From: UBA4615 sp044368415
GTDB lineage: Bacteria > Pseudomonadota > Gammaproteobacteria > Burkholderiales > Burkholderiaceae_E
Direction of reading: 5' to 3'
Assembly (NCBI GenBank): GCA_044368415.1
Contig: JBIPLJ010000015.1
Span: forward strand, 1-64,000
Length of the DNA stretch: 64,000 nucleotides
In this document: positions 33,809-41,896 of the stretch, piece after piece
How positions within the stretch are numbered: the first letter of the stretch is position 1
Layout: each line of letters starts with the position of its first letter
Position numbers and translations under genes: made by a program
The notes under the pieces: generated by a model
What the model saw: the letters and a program-made list of their open reading frames with translations, nothing else
What the model was told of the DNA's origin: nothing
Databases searched by the model: none

Positions 33809-34921
33809 TCAGGCCGGGATCGAGCCGAGCACGCCCTCCACCAGGTAGTTCATCTTCTCGAGCTCGAGGTTGGTCATCTCCAGCACCGTGCCCGCCGGGA
33901 TCACCGTGCCGCCCTTGTTGTCCTTGAGCGGGCCCTTGAAGATGGCGAAGCTGCCGGTGGTGAGCGCCATGCGCGCGGCGTCGCCCGCGGCCTTGGCGGC
34001 CGGCGTCACCGACGGGCCGTAGGCCGACATCTTCACGAAGCCTTCCTTCAGGCCGCCGCGCAGGAAGTTCAGGTGCGGCTTGTTCGTGCGGGCCGCGTCG
34101 ACCAGCATGCCGTAAGGCGTCGACCAGTCCCATTCGGCGCCGGTCAAGTAACCCTTGGGTGCGAGCGCGGCCTGGCTGGCGTGGTAGCCGCAGGTCATGA
34201 TGCCGCGCTTCTCGGCGGTCTCGATCATGACCTTCGGGCCGTCGACGTGGCAGGTGACCACGTCCACGCCCTGATCCACCAGGCTGTTGGTCGCCTCGGC
34301 TTCCTTGACCGCCATCGACCAGTCGCCGGTGAAGATCACACGGGTGGTGATCGACGGATCCACCGAGCGCGCGCCCATCGTGAACGCGTTGATATTGCGC
34401 AGCACCTGCGGGATCGGCTTGGCAGCGACGAAGCCGAGCTTCTTCGATTTGCTCATGTGACCGGCGACAACGCCCGCGACGTACTGCGCGCCGTCGATGT
34501 AGCCGAAGTACGAGCCCGCGTTCCTCGGATGCTTGCCTTCGGTCCACATGCCGCCGCCGTGGGCGAAGCGCACGTTGGGGTACTTCTCGGCCATGCGCAG
34601 CATGTGCGGGTCGAAGTAGCCGAACGAGGTGGCGAAGATCAGCGACGCCTTGTCCTGAGTGATCATCGCTTCCATCGTCTTCTGGACGGCGATGGTCTCG
34701 GGCACCTTCTCCTCCTCGACGACCTTCACGCCCGGCAGCTTCTTGAGCGCCGCGGCGGCCTGCGCCTGCGCCTGGTTGTAGCCGAAGTCATCGCGCGGGC
34801 CGACGTAGATCACGCCGACGGTGATCGGCGACTGGGCCGAGGCGCGCAGCGGCAGGCCGGCGGCACAGACCAGGCCGGCGGCGCTGGCGGCTTGGAGCAA
34901 GGAGCGACGCGAGGGGATCAT
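33809..34921 (-). CDS. BMP-family (Med/PnrA-like) ABC transporter substrate-binding protein
   Basis: The 370-residue periplasmic receptor begins MIPSRRSLLQAASAAGLV and has a signal peptide cleaved near ASAQS (about residue 30); the twin arginine suggests Tat export. The mature part fits the BMP/PnrA family: VGVIYVGPRDDFGYNQAQAQ, SLIFATSFGYFDPH, the segment FAHGGG and AGSYFGYIDGAQYVAGVVAG. It would capture the ligand for the two nucleoside-type permeases. ATG 34921 follows AAGGAG. The frame is open upstream but codes noise. It is the first gene of its operon, whose promoter region (279 bp) contains a GntR-like site 100 bp before the start. Confidence 0.95.
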   Translation of the reverse strand: MIPSRRSLLQAASAAGLVCAAGLPLRASAQSPITVGVIYVGPRDDFGYNQAQAQAAAALKKLPGVKVVEEEKVPETIAVQKTMEAMITQDKASLIFATSFGYFDPHMLRMAEKYPNVRFAHGGGMWTEGKHPRNAGSYFGYIDGAQYVAGVVAGHMSKSKKLGFVAAKPIPQVLRNINAFTMGARSVDPSITTRVIFTGDWSMAVKEAEATNSLVDQGVDVVTCHVDGPKVMIETAEKRGIMTCGYHASQAALAPKGYLTGAEWDWSTPYGMLVDAARTNKPHLNFLRGGLKEGFVKMSAYGPSVTPAAKAAGDAARMALTTGSFAIFKGPLKDNKGGTVIPAGTVLEMTNLELEKMNYLVEGVLGSIPA

Positions 34922-35019
34922 GGGGGGACTCCTTGGATACGGGGCAATGGGGCGACAGCGAGTGCGGTCAGCGGGTGGGGCAGCGGGGCGTGCCCGGGCG
35001 GTGGCGCTGGGTACACCAC

Positions 35020-35031
35020 CATGAATACAAG
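35020..35031. promoter_or_regulatory. Candidate GntR operator upstream of the BMP transporter operon
   Basis: CATGAATACAAG (CTTGTATTCATG on the transcribed strand's sense) is 11/12 identical to the site at 45374-45385 in front of atzF and in the same orientation. It lies about 100 bp upstream of the binding-protein start, in the only sizeable gap of the island. The rest of the 279-bp gap (34922-35200) is GC-rich with no other signal I can name. Confidence 0.5.
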
Positions 35032-35200
35032 ATCGCCCGCAAAGCTCCGCAAGATGTGTGCCGGGGTGCCGGGGGGGGCTTCGCACGCGGGGCGGGCGGG
35101 CTCGGCGCCAACGCGGTGCGGGTCGTCGCGACGGGCCGCCCGGTGGGCCCCGCGCGCCGCACGCCGCACCGTTTGCGGGCAGCCCGACGCGGCGCCCGGC

Positions 35201-35905
35201 TCAGTCGCCGGCGCGCTCGCGCGCCTCGTACAGCCTATGCAGCGTGATTTTGCGGACCTCGGCCTTGCTCGCCTCGATATGCGTGCGCAGCAGCATCACC
35301 GACTGCTCGGCGCGGCGCTGCACGATGGCGCGCAGGATCTTCCCGTGTTCCTGGTAAGTCGCGTCGATGCGTGGCGCCTTGGTGAAGTCGAGCCGCCGGA
35401 TGATGCGGATGCGCTCGGTGACCTCGGCGTGCACGCGAGACATCTCGCGGTTGCCGGCGCTCGCCACCAGCGTCGCGTGGAAGGCCTCGTCGAGCGTCGC
35501 CACCACCCGCATCTCGGTCTCGCGCTCGTCGCAGGGGCCGGTCCAGGTGCGGCGCAGCGCTTCGAGCTCGGGGCGCCTCTCGGTCTCGCACAGCCGGCGC
35601 ACCGCAGTGCTCTCGAGCACGATGCGCAGGTCGTAGAGCTCCTCGAACTGCACGAAGTCGAAGGGCTTGACGCGCCAGCCCGCCCGGAACATGACCTCGA
35701 GGTAGCCCTCGTGCTCGAGCCGGTAGAGCGCCTCGCGGACCGGCGTTCGCGAGGCCTGGGTGCGCTCGGAGATCTCGGTCTCGGTGAACCGGTCGCCCGG
35801 GAGCAGCCGAAAGTCGAAGATGTCCTGCTTGACCCGCTCGTAGATCAGGGTCGCGAGGTTCACGGTCACCGGACGCTCGCTCCTTCTCGGCGCGGAGGAG
35901 GCCAT
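35201..35905 (-). CDS. GntR-family regulator, FadR/FCD subfamily, of the ureido-nitrogen island
   Basis: The 234-residue protein has an N-terminal winged HTH (about 12-80) with DRFTETEISERTQASRTPVREAL and an FCD-like helical domain. The FCD part has DEAFHATLVASAGN and the histidine motifs expected for metal-assisted ligand binding. It is the last gene of the atzF-dpp operon, 4 nt after the ATPase stop, and lies just before the BMP operon promoter. It is therefore the best candidate to bind the two near-identical sites at 45374 and 35020. The ligand is unknown; biuret, allophanate or an imported ureide are possible. Confidence 0.93.
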   Translation of the reverse strand: MASSAPRRSERPVTVNLATLIYERVKQDIFDFRLLPGDRFTETEISERTQASRTPVREALYRLEHEGYLEVMFRAGWRVKPFDFVQFEELYDLRIVLESTAVRRLCETERRPELEALRRTWTGPCDERETEMRVVATLDEAFHATLVASAGNREMSRVHAEVTERIRIIRRLDFTKAPRIDATYQEHGKILRAIVQRRAEQSVMLLRTHIEASKAEVRKITLHRLYEARERAGD

Positions 35906-35909
35906 GCGC

Positions 35910-36941
35910 TCAGCCAGGCATCTTCAGGCAGGCGACGCGGTGTAGCGCGACCGAGCCGGGCACCTGCCGCAGGCGTGGCATCGCCTTGGCGCAGCCTGCG
36001 TCGCCCTCGGGGCAGCGGCCGTGGAAGCGGCAGGCGGCCGGGTCCGGGTCGATCGGGCTGCGAACCTCGCCGGCGAGCGGCACCGGCGCGCGGCCGCTGC
36101 CCGGTATCGCCGACACCAGCGCGCGGGTGTACGGATGGCCGGGCGAGTCGAACACCTGCGCGGCCGGACCCTCCTCGACTACGCGGCCGAGGTACATCAC
36201 CACCACACGGTCGCACAGCAGCCGCACGACGTTCAGGTCGTGCGACACGAAGAGGTAGGTCAGTCCGCGCTCCCGGCGCAAGCGCGCCAGCAGCTGTAGC
36301 ACCACCGCCTGCACCGACACGTCGAGCGCTGCGGTCGGCTCGTCCAGGATCAGCAGCGACGGCTCGGGCGCGAGCGCCCGCGCGATGCCGACCCGCGCCC
36401 GCTGCCCGCCCGACAGCTGGTGCGGCCAGCGCCCGAGCAGCTCGGCGGGCAGTCCGACCTCGTCTGCGATGCGGCGCACCCGCTGGTGGACGTCGCCGGG
36501 GACGCCCAGCCGCAGCAGCGGCTCGGCGATCGCTTGGCGGGCGGTCTGGCGCGGGTCGAGGCTGTCGGTCGCATCCTGGAACACCAGTTGGATCTTCGCG
36601 CGCAAGCCCGAAGTCGCAAAGGCGCGCGCCGCAAGCGTGCCGATGTCGCGGCCCTCGAAGGTGATCGTGCCCGCGCTCGGATCGAGCAGGCGCGCCAGCA
36701 GCCGCGACAGAGTCGACTTCCCACAGCCGGACTCGCCCACCAGGCCGACCGACTCGCCGCGCCGCAGCGCGAGGTCGACCGCATCGACCGCGTGAAGCAT
36801 CGGCGCGCGCTTGCCGCTGCCGAGTACGAAGCGCTTGGACAGGCCGGTGGCGGCGACCAGCGGCGCGCCGTCATCCGCGACGCCCGCGGCGCCCGCGGCG
36901 CCCACGGAAAACGTCAGACCGGCAGCAGCGGATTCGCGCAT
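35910..36941 (-). CDS. Oligopeptide/dipeptide-type ABC transporter ATPase (DppF-like)
   Basis: The 343-residue ATPase has Walker A GESGCGKST (about 68-76), Q-loop FQDATDSLDPR, signature QLSGGQRARVGIARAL and Walker B LLILDEPTAALD. The C-terminal oligopeptide-transporter domain carries the cysteine signature CRFHGRCPEGDAGC. A Gly/Ala-rich N-terminal leader of about 22 residues precedes the domain. ATG 36941 follows GAGGA and starts 28 bp inside the end of the preceding ATPase gene. With DppD-like it forms the motor of the first transporter. In this operon its likely cargo is a ureido compound and not a peptide, which is inference. Confidence 0.94.
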   Translation of the reverse strand: MRESAAAGLTFSVGAAGAAGVADDGAPLVAATGLSKRFVLGSGKRAPMLHAVDAVDLALRRGESVGLVGESGCGKSTLSRLLARLLDPSAGTITFEGRDIGTLAARAFATSGLRAKIQLVFQDATDSLDPRQTARQAIAEPLLRLGVPGDVHQRVRRIADEVGLPAELLGRWPHQLSGGQRARVGIARALAPEPSLLILDEPTAALDVSVQAVVLQLLARLRRERGLTYLFVSHDLNVVRLLCDRVVVMYLGRVVEEGPAAQVFDSPGHPYTRALVSAIPGSGRAPVPLAGEVRSPIDPDPAACRFHGRCPEGDAGCAKAMPRLRQVPGSVALHRVACLKMPG

Positions 36942-37897
36942 GCGAAGTCCTCGGTGGCATCCACGCGGACGTGGCGGATCGCGCTCGAGCAGGCCTCGAG
37001 TACATTCGGGCAGCGCTCGATGTAGCGGCACGGCGGCAGGTCGGTGCGGCGCAGGTCGGGCAGGCCGCCGGCGATCGGCTGCAGCGCGTCGAGCGAGGCC
37101 CGCCCGGCCGGAGTGGATGCGATCAGCGCCTGGGTGTAGGGATGGCGGGGCGAGGCGAAGAGCCTGGCGGTGGAACCGGCCTCGACGACATGACCGGCAT
37201 GCATCACGACGATCCGGTCGCAGAAGTCGGCGGCGAGCGCGAGATCGTGGGTGATCAGCAGCGTCGCTACACGGTCGGCACGCGCCCGCTCGCGGATCAG
37301 CGCGAGCACCGCCGCCTGGGTCGTCACGTCCAGGCCGGTGGTCGGCTCGTCAGCGATCAGGAGCCGCGGCCGGCTCGACATCGCCAGCGCGATCATCACC
37401 CGCTGGCACATGCCGCCCGACAGCTCGAACGGATAAGCATGGAAGCGGCGCTCGGGGTCGGCGATCGCAACCTCGCGCAGGCAGGCGACGGCGCGCGCCC
37501 GCAGGTCGACTCTGCGGATCGCGTGGTGGCGCGCGAGCACGTCCTCGAGCTGCTCGCCGATCCTTCGGATCGGATTGAGCGCCGCGCGCGGATTCTGGAA
37601 GACCATGCCGATCTCGCGGCCGCGCAGGTCCTGCAGCTCCCGCTCGCTCGCCGCGCGCAGGTCGATGCCGTCGAAGCGGATCCGGCCGGAGGTGATCCGC
37701 GCGGCGCGGTCCGACAGGCCGAGCAACGCGTGGCACAACACGGACTTGCCCGAGCCCGACTCGCCCACCAGCCCGAGGATCTCGCCGCGGCCGATCGACA
37801 GGCTCACATGATCGAGCGCGCGCACCGTGCCCGAACGCGTGCGAAACTCCAGCGACATGTCATCGATGGACAGCAGCGGCAGCGCGTCCTGGCTCAC
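36914..37897 (-). CDS. Oligopeptide/dipeptide-type ABC transporter ATPase (DppD-like)
   Basis: The 327-residue ATPase starts with GTG at 37897, preceded by GAGGAGACACAG; no better ATG is near. It has Walker A GESGSGKSV (about 41-49), FQNPRAALNP, the signature ELSGGMCQRVMIAMA in pattern and Walker B LLIADEPTTGLD. The C-terminus carries the CRYIERCPNVLEAC signature and DFACANPLLPV end. The Thr/Ser after the Walker A lysine is Ser, which is normal. It overlaps the next gene by 28 bp and lies 10 nt after the permease gene. Confidence 0.94.
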   Translation of the reverse strand: MSQDALPLLSIDDMSLEFRTRSGTVRALDHVSLSIGRGEILGLVGESGSGKSVLCHALLGLSDRAARITSGRIRFDGIDLRAASERELQDLRGREIGMVFQNPRAALNPIRRIGEQLEDVLARHHAIRRVDLRARAVACLREVAIADPERRFHAYPFELSGGMCQRVMIALAMSSRPRLLIADEPTTGLDVTTQAAVLALIRERARADRVATLLITHDLALAADFCDRIVVMHAGHVVEAGSTARLFASPRHPYTQALIASTPAGRASLDALQPIAGGLPDLRRTDLPPCRYIERCPNVLEACSSAIRHVRVDATEDFACANPLLPV

Positions 37898-37907
37898 CTG
37901 TGTCTCC

Positions 37908-38876
37908 TCACGTGCGCCGCCTCGGATCGAGCAGATCGCGCAGCGCGTCGCCCAGCAGGTTGAACGAGAACACCGCCAGCATGAGCACCGCGCCCGGGAA
38001 CAGCGCAACCCACCATTCTCCGGACATGATGTACTGCGCGCCCTCCGCGACCATGATCCCCCACTCGGGCGTGGGCGGCCGCACGCCCAGGCCGATGAAG
38101 GACAGACCCGCGGCATTGAGGATGGCCCAGCCCATGTTGAGCGACACCTGTACCGCAATCGGCGGCAGCAGGTTCGGGATCACGTGGCGCATCAGCACAC
38201 CCCACTCCGAATTGCCCGCCAGACGCGCCGACTCGACAAAGCCCGCGCTGCGGCGCACGTTCGCCTCGGCCCGCGCGACGCGGATGTAGAACGGCAGGTT
38301 GATGATCGCGGTGGCGATCACGATGTTGGCCAGCGTGTTGCCGAGCGCGGCGACGATCCCCATGGCGAGCACAAAGAGCGGGAAGGCCATGATCGTGTCG
38401 GCCGACCGAGACACGATGCGGTCGAGCCAGCCGCCGAAAAAACCCGCTGCCGCACCGAGCGTGGCGCCCACCACTAACGACAGCGCGACCGCCGCCACCG
38501 CAAGGCTCAGGTCGAGCCGGGTCGCGACGATGCAGCGCGACAGGATGTCGCGCCCGAGCGCGTCGGTGCCGAACCAGTGCGAGGCCGAAGGCGGCTGCAG
38601 CGCGATCGAGGGCGCGGTCGCGAGCGGATCGTGGGGCGCCAGCCACGGGCCGAAGAGCGCGACCAGCACCAGCGCGGCGAACAGGCCCGCAGCCAGCAGC
38701 GTGACCGGGTTCTCGGTCAGCACGTGGCGCAGGTGGCCGCCGCGCGCTGCGGCCGGCCGAGCCGCGGCGGCGGAAGTGGCCGCGGCGGCGGAAGTGGCCG
38801 CGGCGGCGGAAGTGGCCGCGGCGGCGGAGGTGGCCGCGGCGGCAGGGCTGGGTTCCGAGGCGGGCAGCGCGTTCAT
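37908..38876 (-). CDS. Oligopeptide/dipeptide-type ABC permease (DppC-like) with repeat-encoded N-terminus
   Basis: The 322-residue permease has an unusual cytoplasmic leader: after MNALPASEPS the hexapeptide TSAAAA (as A-A-A-A-T-S) recurs four to five times, encoded by an 18-bp tandem repeat. The remainder is a standard DppC: a first membrane helix at about 55-75, SHWFGTDALGRDILSR, about five further helices and the EAA loop ARLAGNSEWGVLMRHVIPN. It pairs with the DppB-like permease 7 nt upstream. The leader is dispensable in relatives, so copy-number changes (multiples of 18 bp) would be tolerated. Confidence 0.93.
   Translation of the reverse strand: MNALPASEPSPAAAATSAAAATSAAAATSAAAATSAAAARPAAARGGHLRHVLTENPVTLLAAGLFAALVLVALFGPWLAPHDPLATAPSIALQPPSASHWFGTDALGRDILSRCIVATRLDLSLAVAAVALSLVVGATLGAAAGFFGGWLDRIVSRSADTIMAFPLFVLAMGIVAALGNTLANIVIATAIINLPFYIRVARAEANVRRSAGFVESARLAGNSEWGVLMRHVIPNLLPPIAVQVSLNMGWAILNAAGLSFIGLGVRPPTPEWGIMVAEGAQYIMSGEWWVALFPGAVLMLAVFSFNLLGDALRDLLDPRRRT
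38761..38843. repeat. 18-bp tandem repeat (4 copies plus a partial) in the dppC-like gene
   Basis: The unit GCCGCGGCGGCGGAAGTG occurs three times exactly, once with a single change (A to G) and then for 11 bases of a fifth copy. It encodes alanine-rich TSAAAA repeats in the N-terminal tail of the permease. Length is a multiple of 3, so expansion or loss keeps the frame. This is a likely variable-number repeat and not CRISPR, as there are no spacers. Confidence 0.9.
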
Positions 38877-38883
38877 CGCCCGC

Positions 38884-39897
38884 TCAGGCCTGCAATGCGA
38901 CGCGCGGGTCGATCAGCAAATAGGCGAGATCGATCAGCAAATTCAGCAGCACGTAGAGCACTCCCATCGTCAGCACAAAACCCTGCACCGGCGCGTAGTC
39001 CGATGCGGTGAGCGACTCGATCGCGAACGAACCGATGCCCGGCCAGGCGAAGACCTTCTCCACCAGCACGTTCGAGCCGAGCAGGAACGAGAACACCATG
39101 CCGAGCGTGGTGACCACCGGAAGCAGCGCATTGCGCAGCGCATAACGCACCAGCACGGTCGGCGCGCGCAGCCCGAGCGCGCGCGCGGTCCGCACGAAGT
39201 CCGAGCCGAGCACGCCCAGCATCGAGGCTCGCGTCATCCGGGTGATCGGCGCCAGCACAAAGAGCGCCATCGTGATTGCGGGCATCACCAGCTGGCTGGC
39301 GCACGCCCACCAGAGCTCCAGATCGCGATCGAGCAGCGCATCGACGAGGTACAGCCCGCTGCGGTCGGTGGGCGGCGAGAACGAGGGATCGAGCCGTCCG
39401 ATCGGCGGCGGTGCCCAGCCCAGTACGAAGTAGAACAGCCAGGTCAGCAGCAGCCCGGTGAAGAACACCGGCAGCGATACGCCCGCGGTGGTGACGATCC
39501 GCGCGAGCTGGTCGACCCACGAGCCCTGGCGCACCGCGGCGACCACGCCCAGCGGCAGCGCAATCACGACGGCGAGCACGAGCGCCACCAGTGTCAGCTC
39601 GATCGATGCCGGCAGCCTCGAAGCGATCTCGGTGGCCACCGACTGGCCGGTGGTGAGCGACTGCCCGAGGTCGCCGCGCAGCAGGTCGCGCAGGTAGCCC
39701 AGGAACTGCTCGGGCAGCGAGCGGTCCAGACCGAGCTGCACGCGGATCTGCTCGATCGCCTCGGGGGTGGCGGCCTGCCCCGCGAAGTACGCCGCCGGGT
39801 CGCCGGGCAGCGCGCGCGTGAGCAGGAAGGTGATGACGATCACGCCGAACAGGTTGGGCAGTGCGCCGGCCACGCGCAGCAGCACGAGCCGCATCAT
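38884..39897 (-). CDS. Oligopeptide/dipeptide-type ABC permease (DppB-like)
   Basis: The 337-residue permease has the DppB layout: a first helix ALPNLFGVIVITFLLTRALPGDP, a periplasmic domain with the LGLDRSLPEQFLGYL motif, then five helices. The EAA loop is DFVRTARALGLRAPTVLVRYALRNA. ATG 39897 (in ATGATGA) overlaps the atzH stop, so it is coupled to the enzyme genes. The frame is open upstream but atzH occupies the other frame there. With DppC it forms the channel fed by the family 5 binding protein encoded between atzF and atzG. Confidence 0.94.
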   Translation of the reverse strand: MMRLVLLRVAGALPNLFGVIVITFLLTRALPGDPAAYFAGQAATPEAIEQIRVQLGLDRSLPEQFLGYLRDLLRGDLGQSLTTGQSVATEIASRLPASIELTLVALVLAVVIALPLGVVAAVRQGSWVDQLARIVTTAGVSLPVFFTGLLLTWLFYFVLGWAPPPIGRLDPSFSPPTDRSGLYLVDALLDRDLELWWACASQLVMPAITMALFVLAPITRMTRASMLGVLGSDFVRTARALGLRAPTVLVRYALRNALLPVVTTLGMVFSFLLGSNVLVEKVFAWPGIGSFAIESLTASDYAPVQGFVLTMGVLYVLLNLLIDLAYLLIDPRVALQA

Positions 39898-40295
39898 GAC
39901 GCGGGCAGCCCCATGAAGCTCACGTGGGCGGCGACCACGCGCCAGCCGGCGGCGGTCCGCACCCAGGTCTGCTGTTGGCGGCCGATCCAGCCGGGGCGAC
40001 CCTCGCGCTCGAAGCGCACGCTCGCGGTCGCGAAGTCGCGCCCGAAGGTCTGGATCACCTTCTGGACGATGCGCCGCTGCAGTCCCTGCGACGGACGCGA
40101 GGCGCGGAACTCGGCAATCTCGCCGTAGCTCCACAGATTCTCGGTCGCGCCGAAGCGCAGCGTCAGCGGATGGTTCCAGAAGAGCTCGTCGAGCACCGCC
40201 ACGTCGTTGCCGACCAGTGCGAGCTCGTAGCGCTCGAACACCGCCTCGACCTCGGCGAGTACGTCGGGCAGGTTGATCTGGCTGTCATCGATCAT
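39894..40295 (-). CDS. atzH: AtzH-like (DUF3225) NTF2-fold protein, probable 1,3-dicarboxyurea decarboxylase
   Basis: AtzH is an NTF2-fold enzyme of the cyanurate pathway reported to remove CO2 from 1,3-dicarboxyurea to give allophanate. The 133-residue product has the family pattern: EVEAVFERYELALVGNDVAV near the N-terminus, LFWNHPLTLRFG, YGEIAEFRASRPSQG and a C-terminal WRVVAAHVSFM strand. ATG 40295 gives the usual length. It starts 25 nt after atzE, as in atzG-E-H operons of pseudomonads. The context leaves little doubt; activity is by homology. Confidence 0.85.
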   Translation of the reverse strand: MIDDSQINLPDVLAEVEAVFERYELALVGNDVAVLDELFWNHPLTLRFGATENLWSYGEIAEFRASRPSQGLQRRIVQKVIQTFGRDFATASVRFEREGRPGWIGRQQQTWVRTAAGWRVVAAHVSFMGLPAS

Positions 40296-40320
40296 CGGGA
40301 ATTCGGGTGTGGGGTGTCGG

Positions 40321-41703
40321 TCAGGCGAAGGCCGCGGCGACCGGCGCGGCGGCCACGCCGAGCTGCTCGAGGGCGGCGGCCACGCGCAGCGCGTGGTCCT
40401 CCCGCCAGGGCGCAGCAATCACCTGGATGGCGATCGGAAGTCCGTCGCGCACGATCGGCGCGGCGACCACCGGCAGCCCCGCGCAGGAGACCGGCTGGGT
40501 GAGCAGGCCCATGCTCGGGCGCGACGGGAAGCGCCGGCCGCGGATCTCGATCCAGTCGTCGCCGAGGGTGGGCGCCACCACCGGCACCGCGGGCGCGAGC
40601 AGCACGTCGTGGTCCGCGAACAGCGCGTCGACCCGCTCGACGTACAGGCGGCGCACCCGCTGCGCGCGGTGCACCCAGGCCGCGGGCGCGAGTGCCCCGG
40701 CCATGAAGCGCGCCCGCGAATGCGGCTCCATCGCGTCGTAGCGATGGCGCAGATCGTCGAGGTGCAGCGCGCCGCCCTCGATGGCGCTGAGCACGAAGGC
40801 CGCGCTGCGGCCGATTTCGGCATCCGGCCAGTCGGCGCGGCCCACCGTCGTCGCCTGCGCCAGCGCGGCGACGGCGGCGTCGACGACGGCGACCGCCTCG
40901 GGCGTGGCCATCTCCTCGAACCAGCCACCGAGCCGCGCAATGCGCAGGCCGTCGAGGTTGGCCGCCGGATCGCGGCCGAGGCAGGCGGCGACCGGCTCGT
41001 GGGGGCGCGCGGCGCAGCCCGGATCACGGGGATCAGGACCCTGCATCGCGTCGTAGGCCAGCGCGAGCTCGCGCACGCTGCGGGCGAAGGGGCCGATTGT
41101 GTCGAGCGACGAGACGAACGGGAAGCTGCCGCCGCGCGACAGCCGCCCGAAGGTCGGCCTCAGCCCGAAGATGCCGCACAGCGACGCGGGCACGCGGATC
41201 GAACCGTTGGTGTCGGTGCCCAGCGTGAGCGGCACCAGGCCCGCGGCGACCGCCGCGCCCGAGCCGCCCGAGGAGCCGCCGGCGACGCGCGCGAGGTCGT
41301 GGGGGTTGCGAGTCGCGCCATAGTGCGTGTTCTCGGTGGTGAAACCGTACGCGTACTCGTCCATGTTGAGCGCGCCGACCAGGATCCCGCCCGCCGCCTC
41401 GAGCCGCGTGATCGCGGTCGCGTCGGCAGCAGCCGGCGCGGCCCCCGGGCGCTCGCGCTCGATGCGCGAGCCGGCGAGCGTGACCAGGCCGGCCACGTCG
41501 AACAGGTTCTTCACCGCGAACGGCACGCCGGCCAGCGGCCCGAGCGAGGCCTCGCCGGCGGTGCGCGCCGCATCGAGCGCGGCCGCCCGGTTCAGCGCCC
41601 GTTCGGCGAGCACCGCGGTGAACGCGTTGACCCGCGGATCGAGCCGCTCGATGCGCTCGAGGCAGGCGCGGATCGACTGCACCGCGCTCATTGGGGCGGT
41701 CAT
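40321..41703 (-). CDS. atzE: AtzE-like amidase, 1-carboxybiuret hydrolase subunit
   Basis: AtzE, in a complex with AtzG, hydrolyses 1-carboxybiuret to 1,3-dicarboxyurea and ammonia. The 460-residue amidase-signature protein has the Ser-cisSer-Lys triad: K65 in VPFAVKNLFDV, S144 in GGSSGGSGAA and S168 in GTDTNGSIRVPAS. The segment ALNMDEYAYGFTTENTHYG is typical of the AtzE/GatA-like group. Its ATG overlaps the atzG stop by 4 bp, coupling the two subunits. It is not GatA, since no gatB or gatC lies nearby and AtzG takes the place of GatC. Confidence 0.92.
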   Translation of the reverse strand: MTAPMSAVQSIRACLERIERLDPRVNAFTAVLAERALNRAAALDAARTAGEASLGPLAGVPFAVKNLFDVAGLVTLAGSRIERERPGAAPAAADATAITRLEAAGGILVGALNMDEYAYGFTTENTHYGATRNPHDLARVAGGSSGGSGAAVAAGLVPLTLGTDTNGSIRVPASLCGIFGLRPTFGRLSRGGSFPFVSSLDTIGPFARSVRELALAYDAMQGPDPRDPGCAARPHEPVAACLGRDPAANLDGLRIARLGGWFEEMATPEAVAVVDAAVAALAQATTVGRADWPDAEIGRSAAFVLSAIEGGALHLDDLRHRYDAMEPHSRARFMAGALAPAAWVHRAQRVRRLYVERVDALFADHDVLLAPAVPVVAPTLGDDWIEIRGRRFPSRPSMGLLTQPVSCAGLPVVAAPIVRDGLPIAIQVIAAPWREDHALRVAAALEQLGVAAAPVAAAFA

Positions 41704-41882
41704 CTCACGAACACCGTCAGCGGCTCGACCGAGGGCTCGACGTCCTGCGCCTCGAGCCTCTCGGCGATGGCGGCCAAGCGCTCGAAGTGGGCGACGACCT
41801 CCGCCTCGTGCTCGGTCGCCGCGGGCAGGCCGAGCATCGTCGCGCCCGCCCTCACCCAGGCCACGATCGCTTCGTGTTCCAT
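41700..41882 (-). CDS. atzG: AtzG-like (DUF4089) small subunit of carboxybiuret hydrolase
   Basis: This 60-residue, all-helical protein matches the small AtzG/DUF4089 subunit that is needed for AtzE stability and resembles GatC in its role. Visible features are AIVAWVRAGATMLGLP, an acidic helix with HFERLAAIAERLEAQ and a C-terminal VEPLTVF that would dock on the amidase. It is immediately upstream of atzE with a 4-bp overlap. The size and the pairing carry the call, as the sequence is short. Confidence 0.87.
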   Translation of the reverse strand: MEHEAIVAWVRAGATMLGLPAATEHEAEVVAHFERLAAIAERLEAQDVEPSVEPLTVFVR

Positions 41883-41896
41883 GGTCGGGTCCCCAC

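Noticed and set aside
33416..36664. A 1082-codon open frame on the plus strand
   Set aside because: It lies opposite the clear minus-strand permease, BMP receptor, GntR and DppF-like genes. Its translation is Arg/Ala/Gly-rich without motifs, as expected for antisense frames in GC-rich DNA.
38761..38843. CRISPR-like repeat
   Set aside because: The 18-bp units are directly adjacent with no spacers and lie in frame within a permease gene.
40321..41882. GatA/GatC amidotransferase subunits
   Set aside because: The amidase and 60-residue partner resemble GatA and GatC in design, but there is no gatB, and the neighbours atzH and atzF identify AtzE and AtzG.
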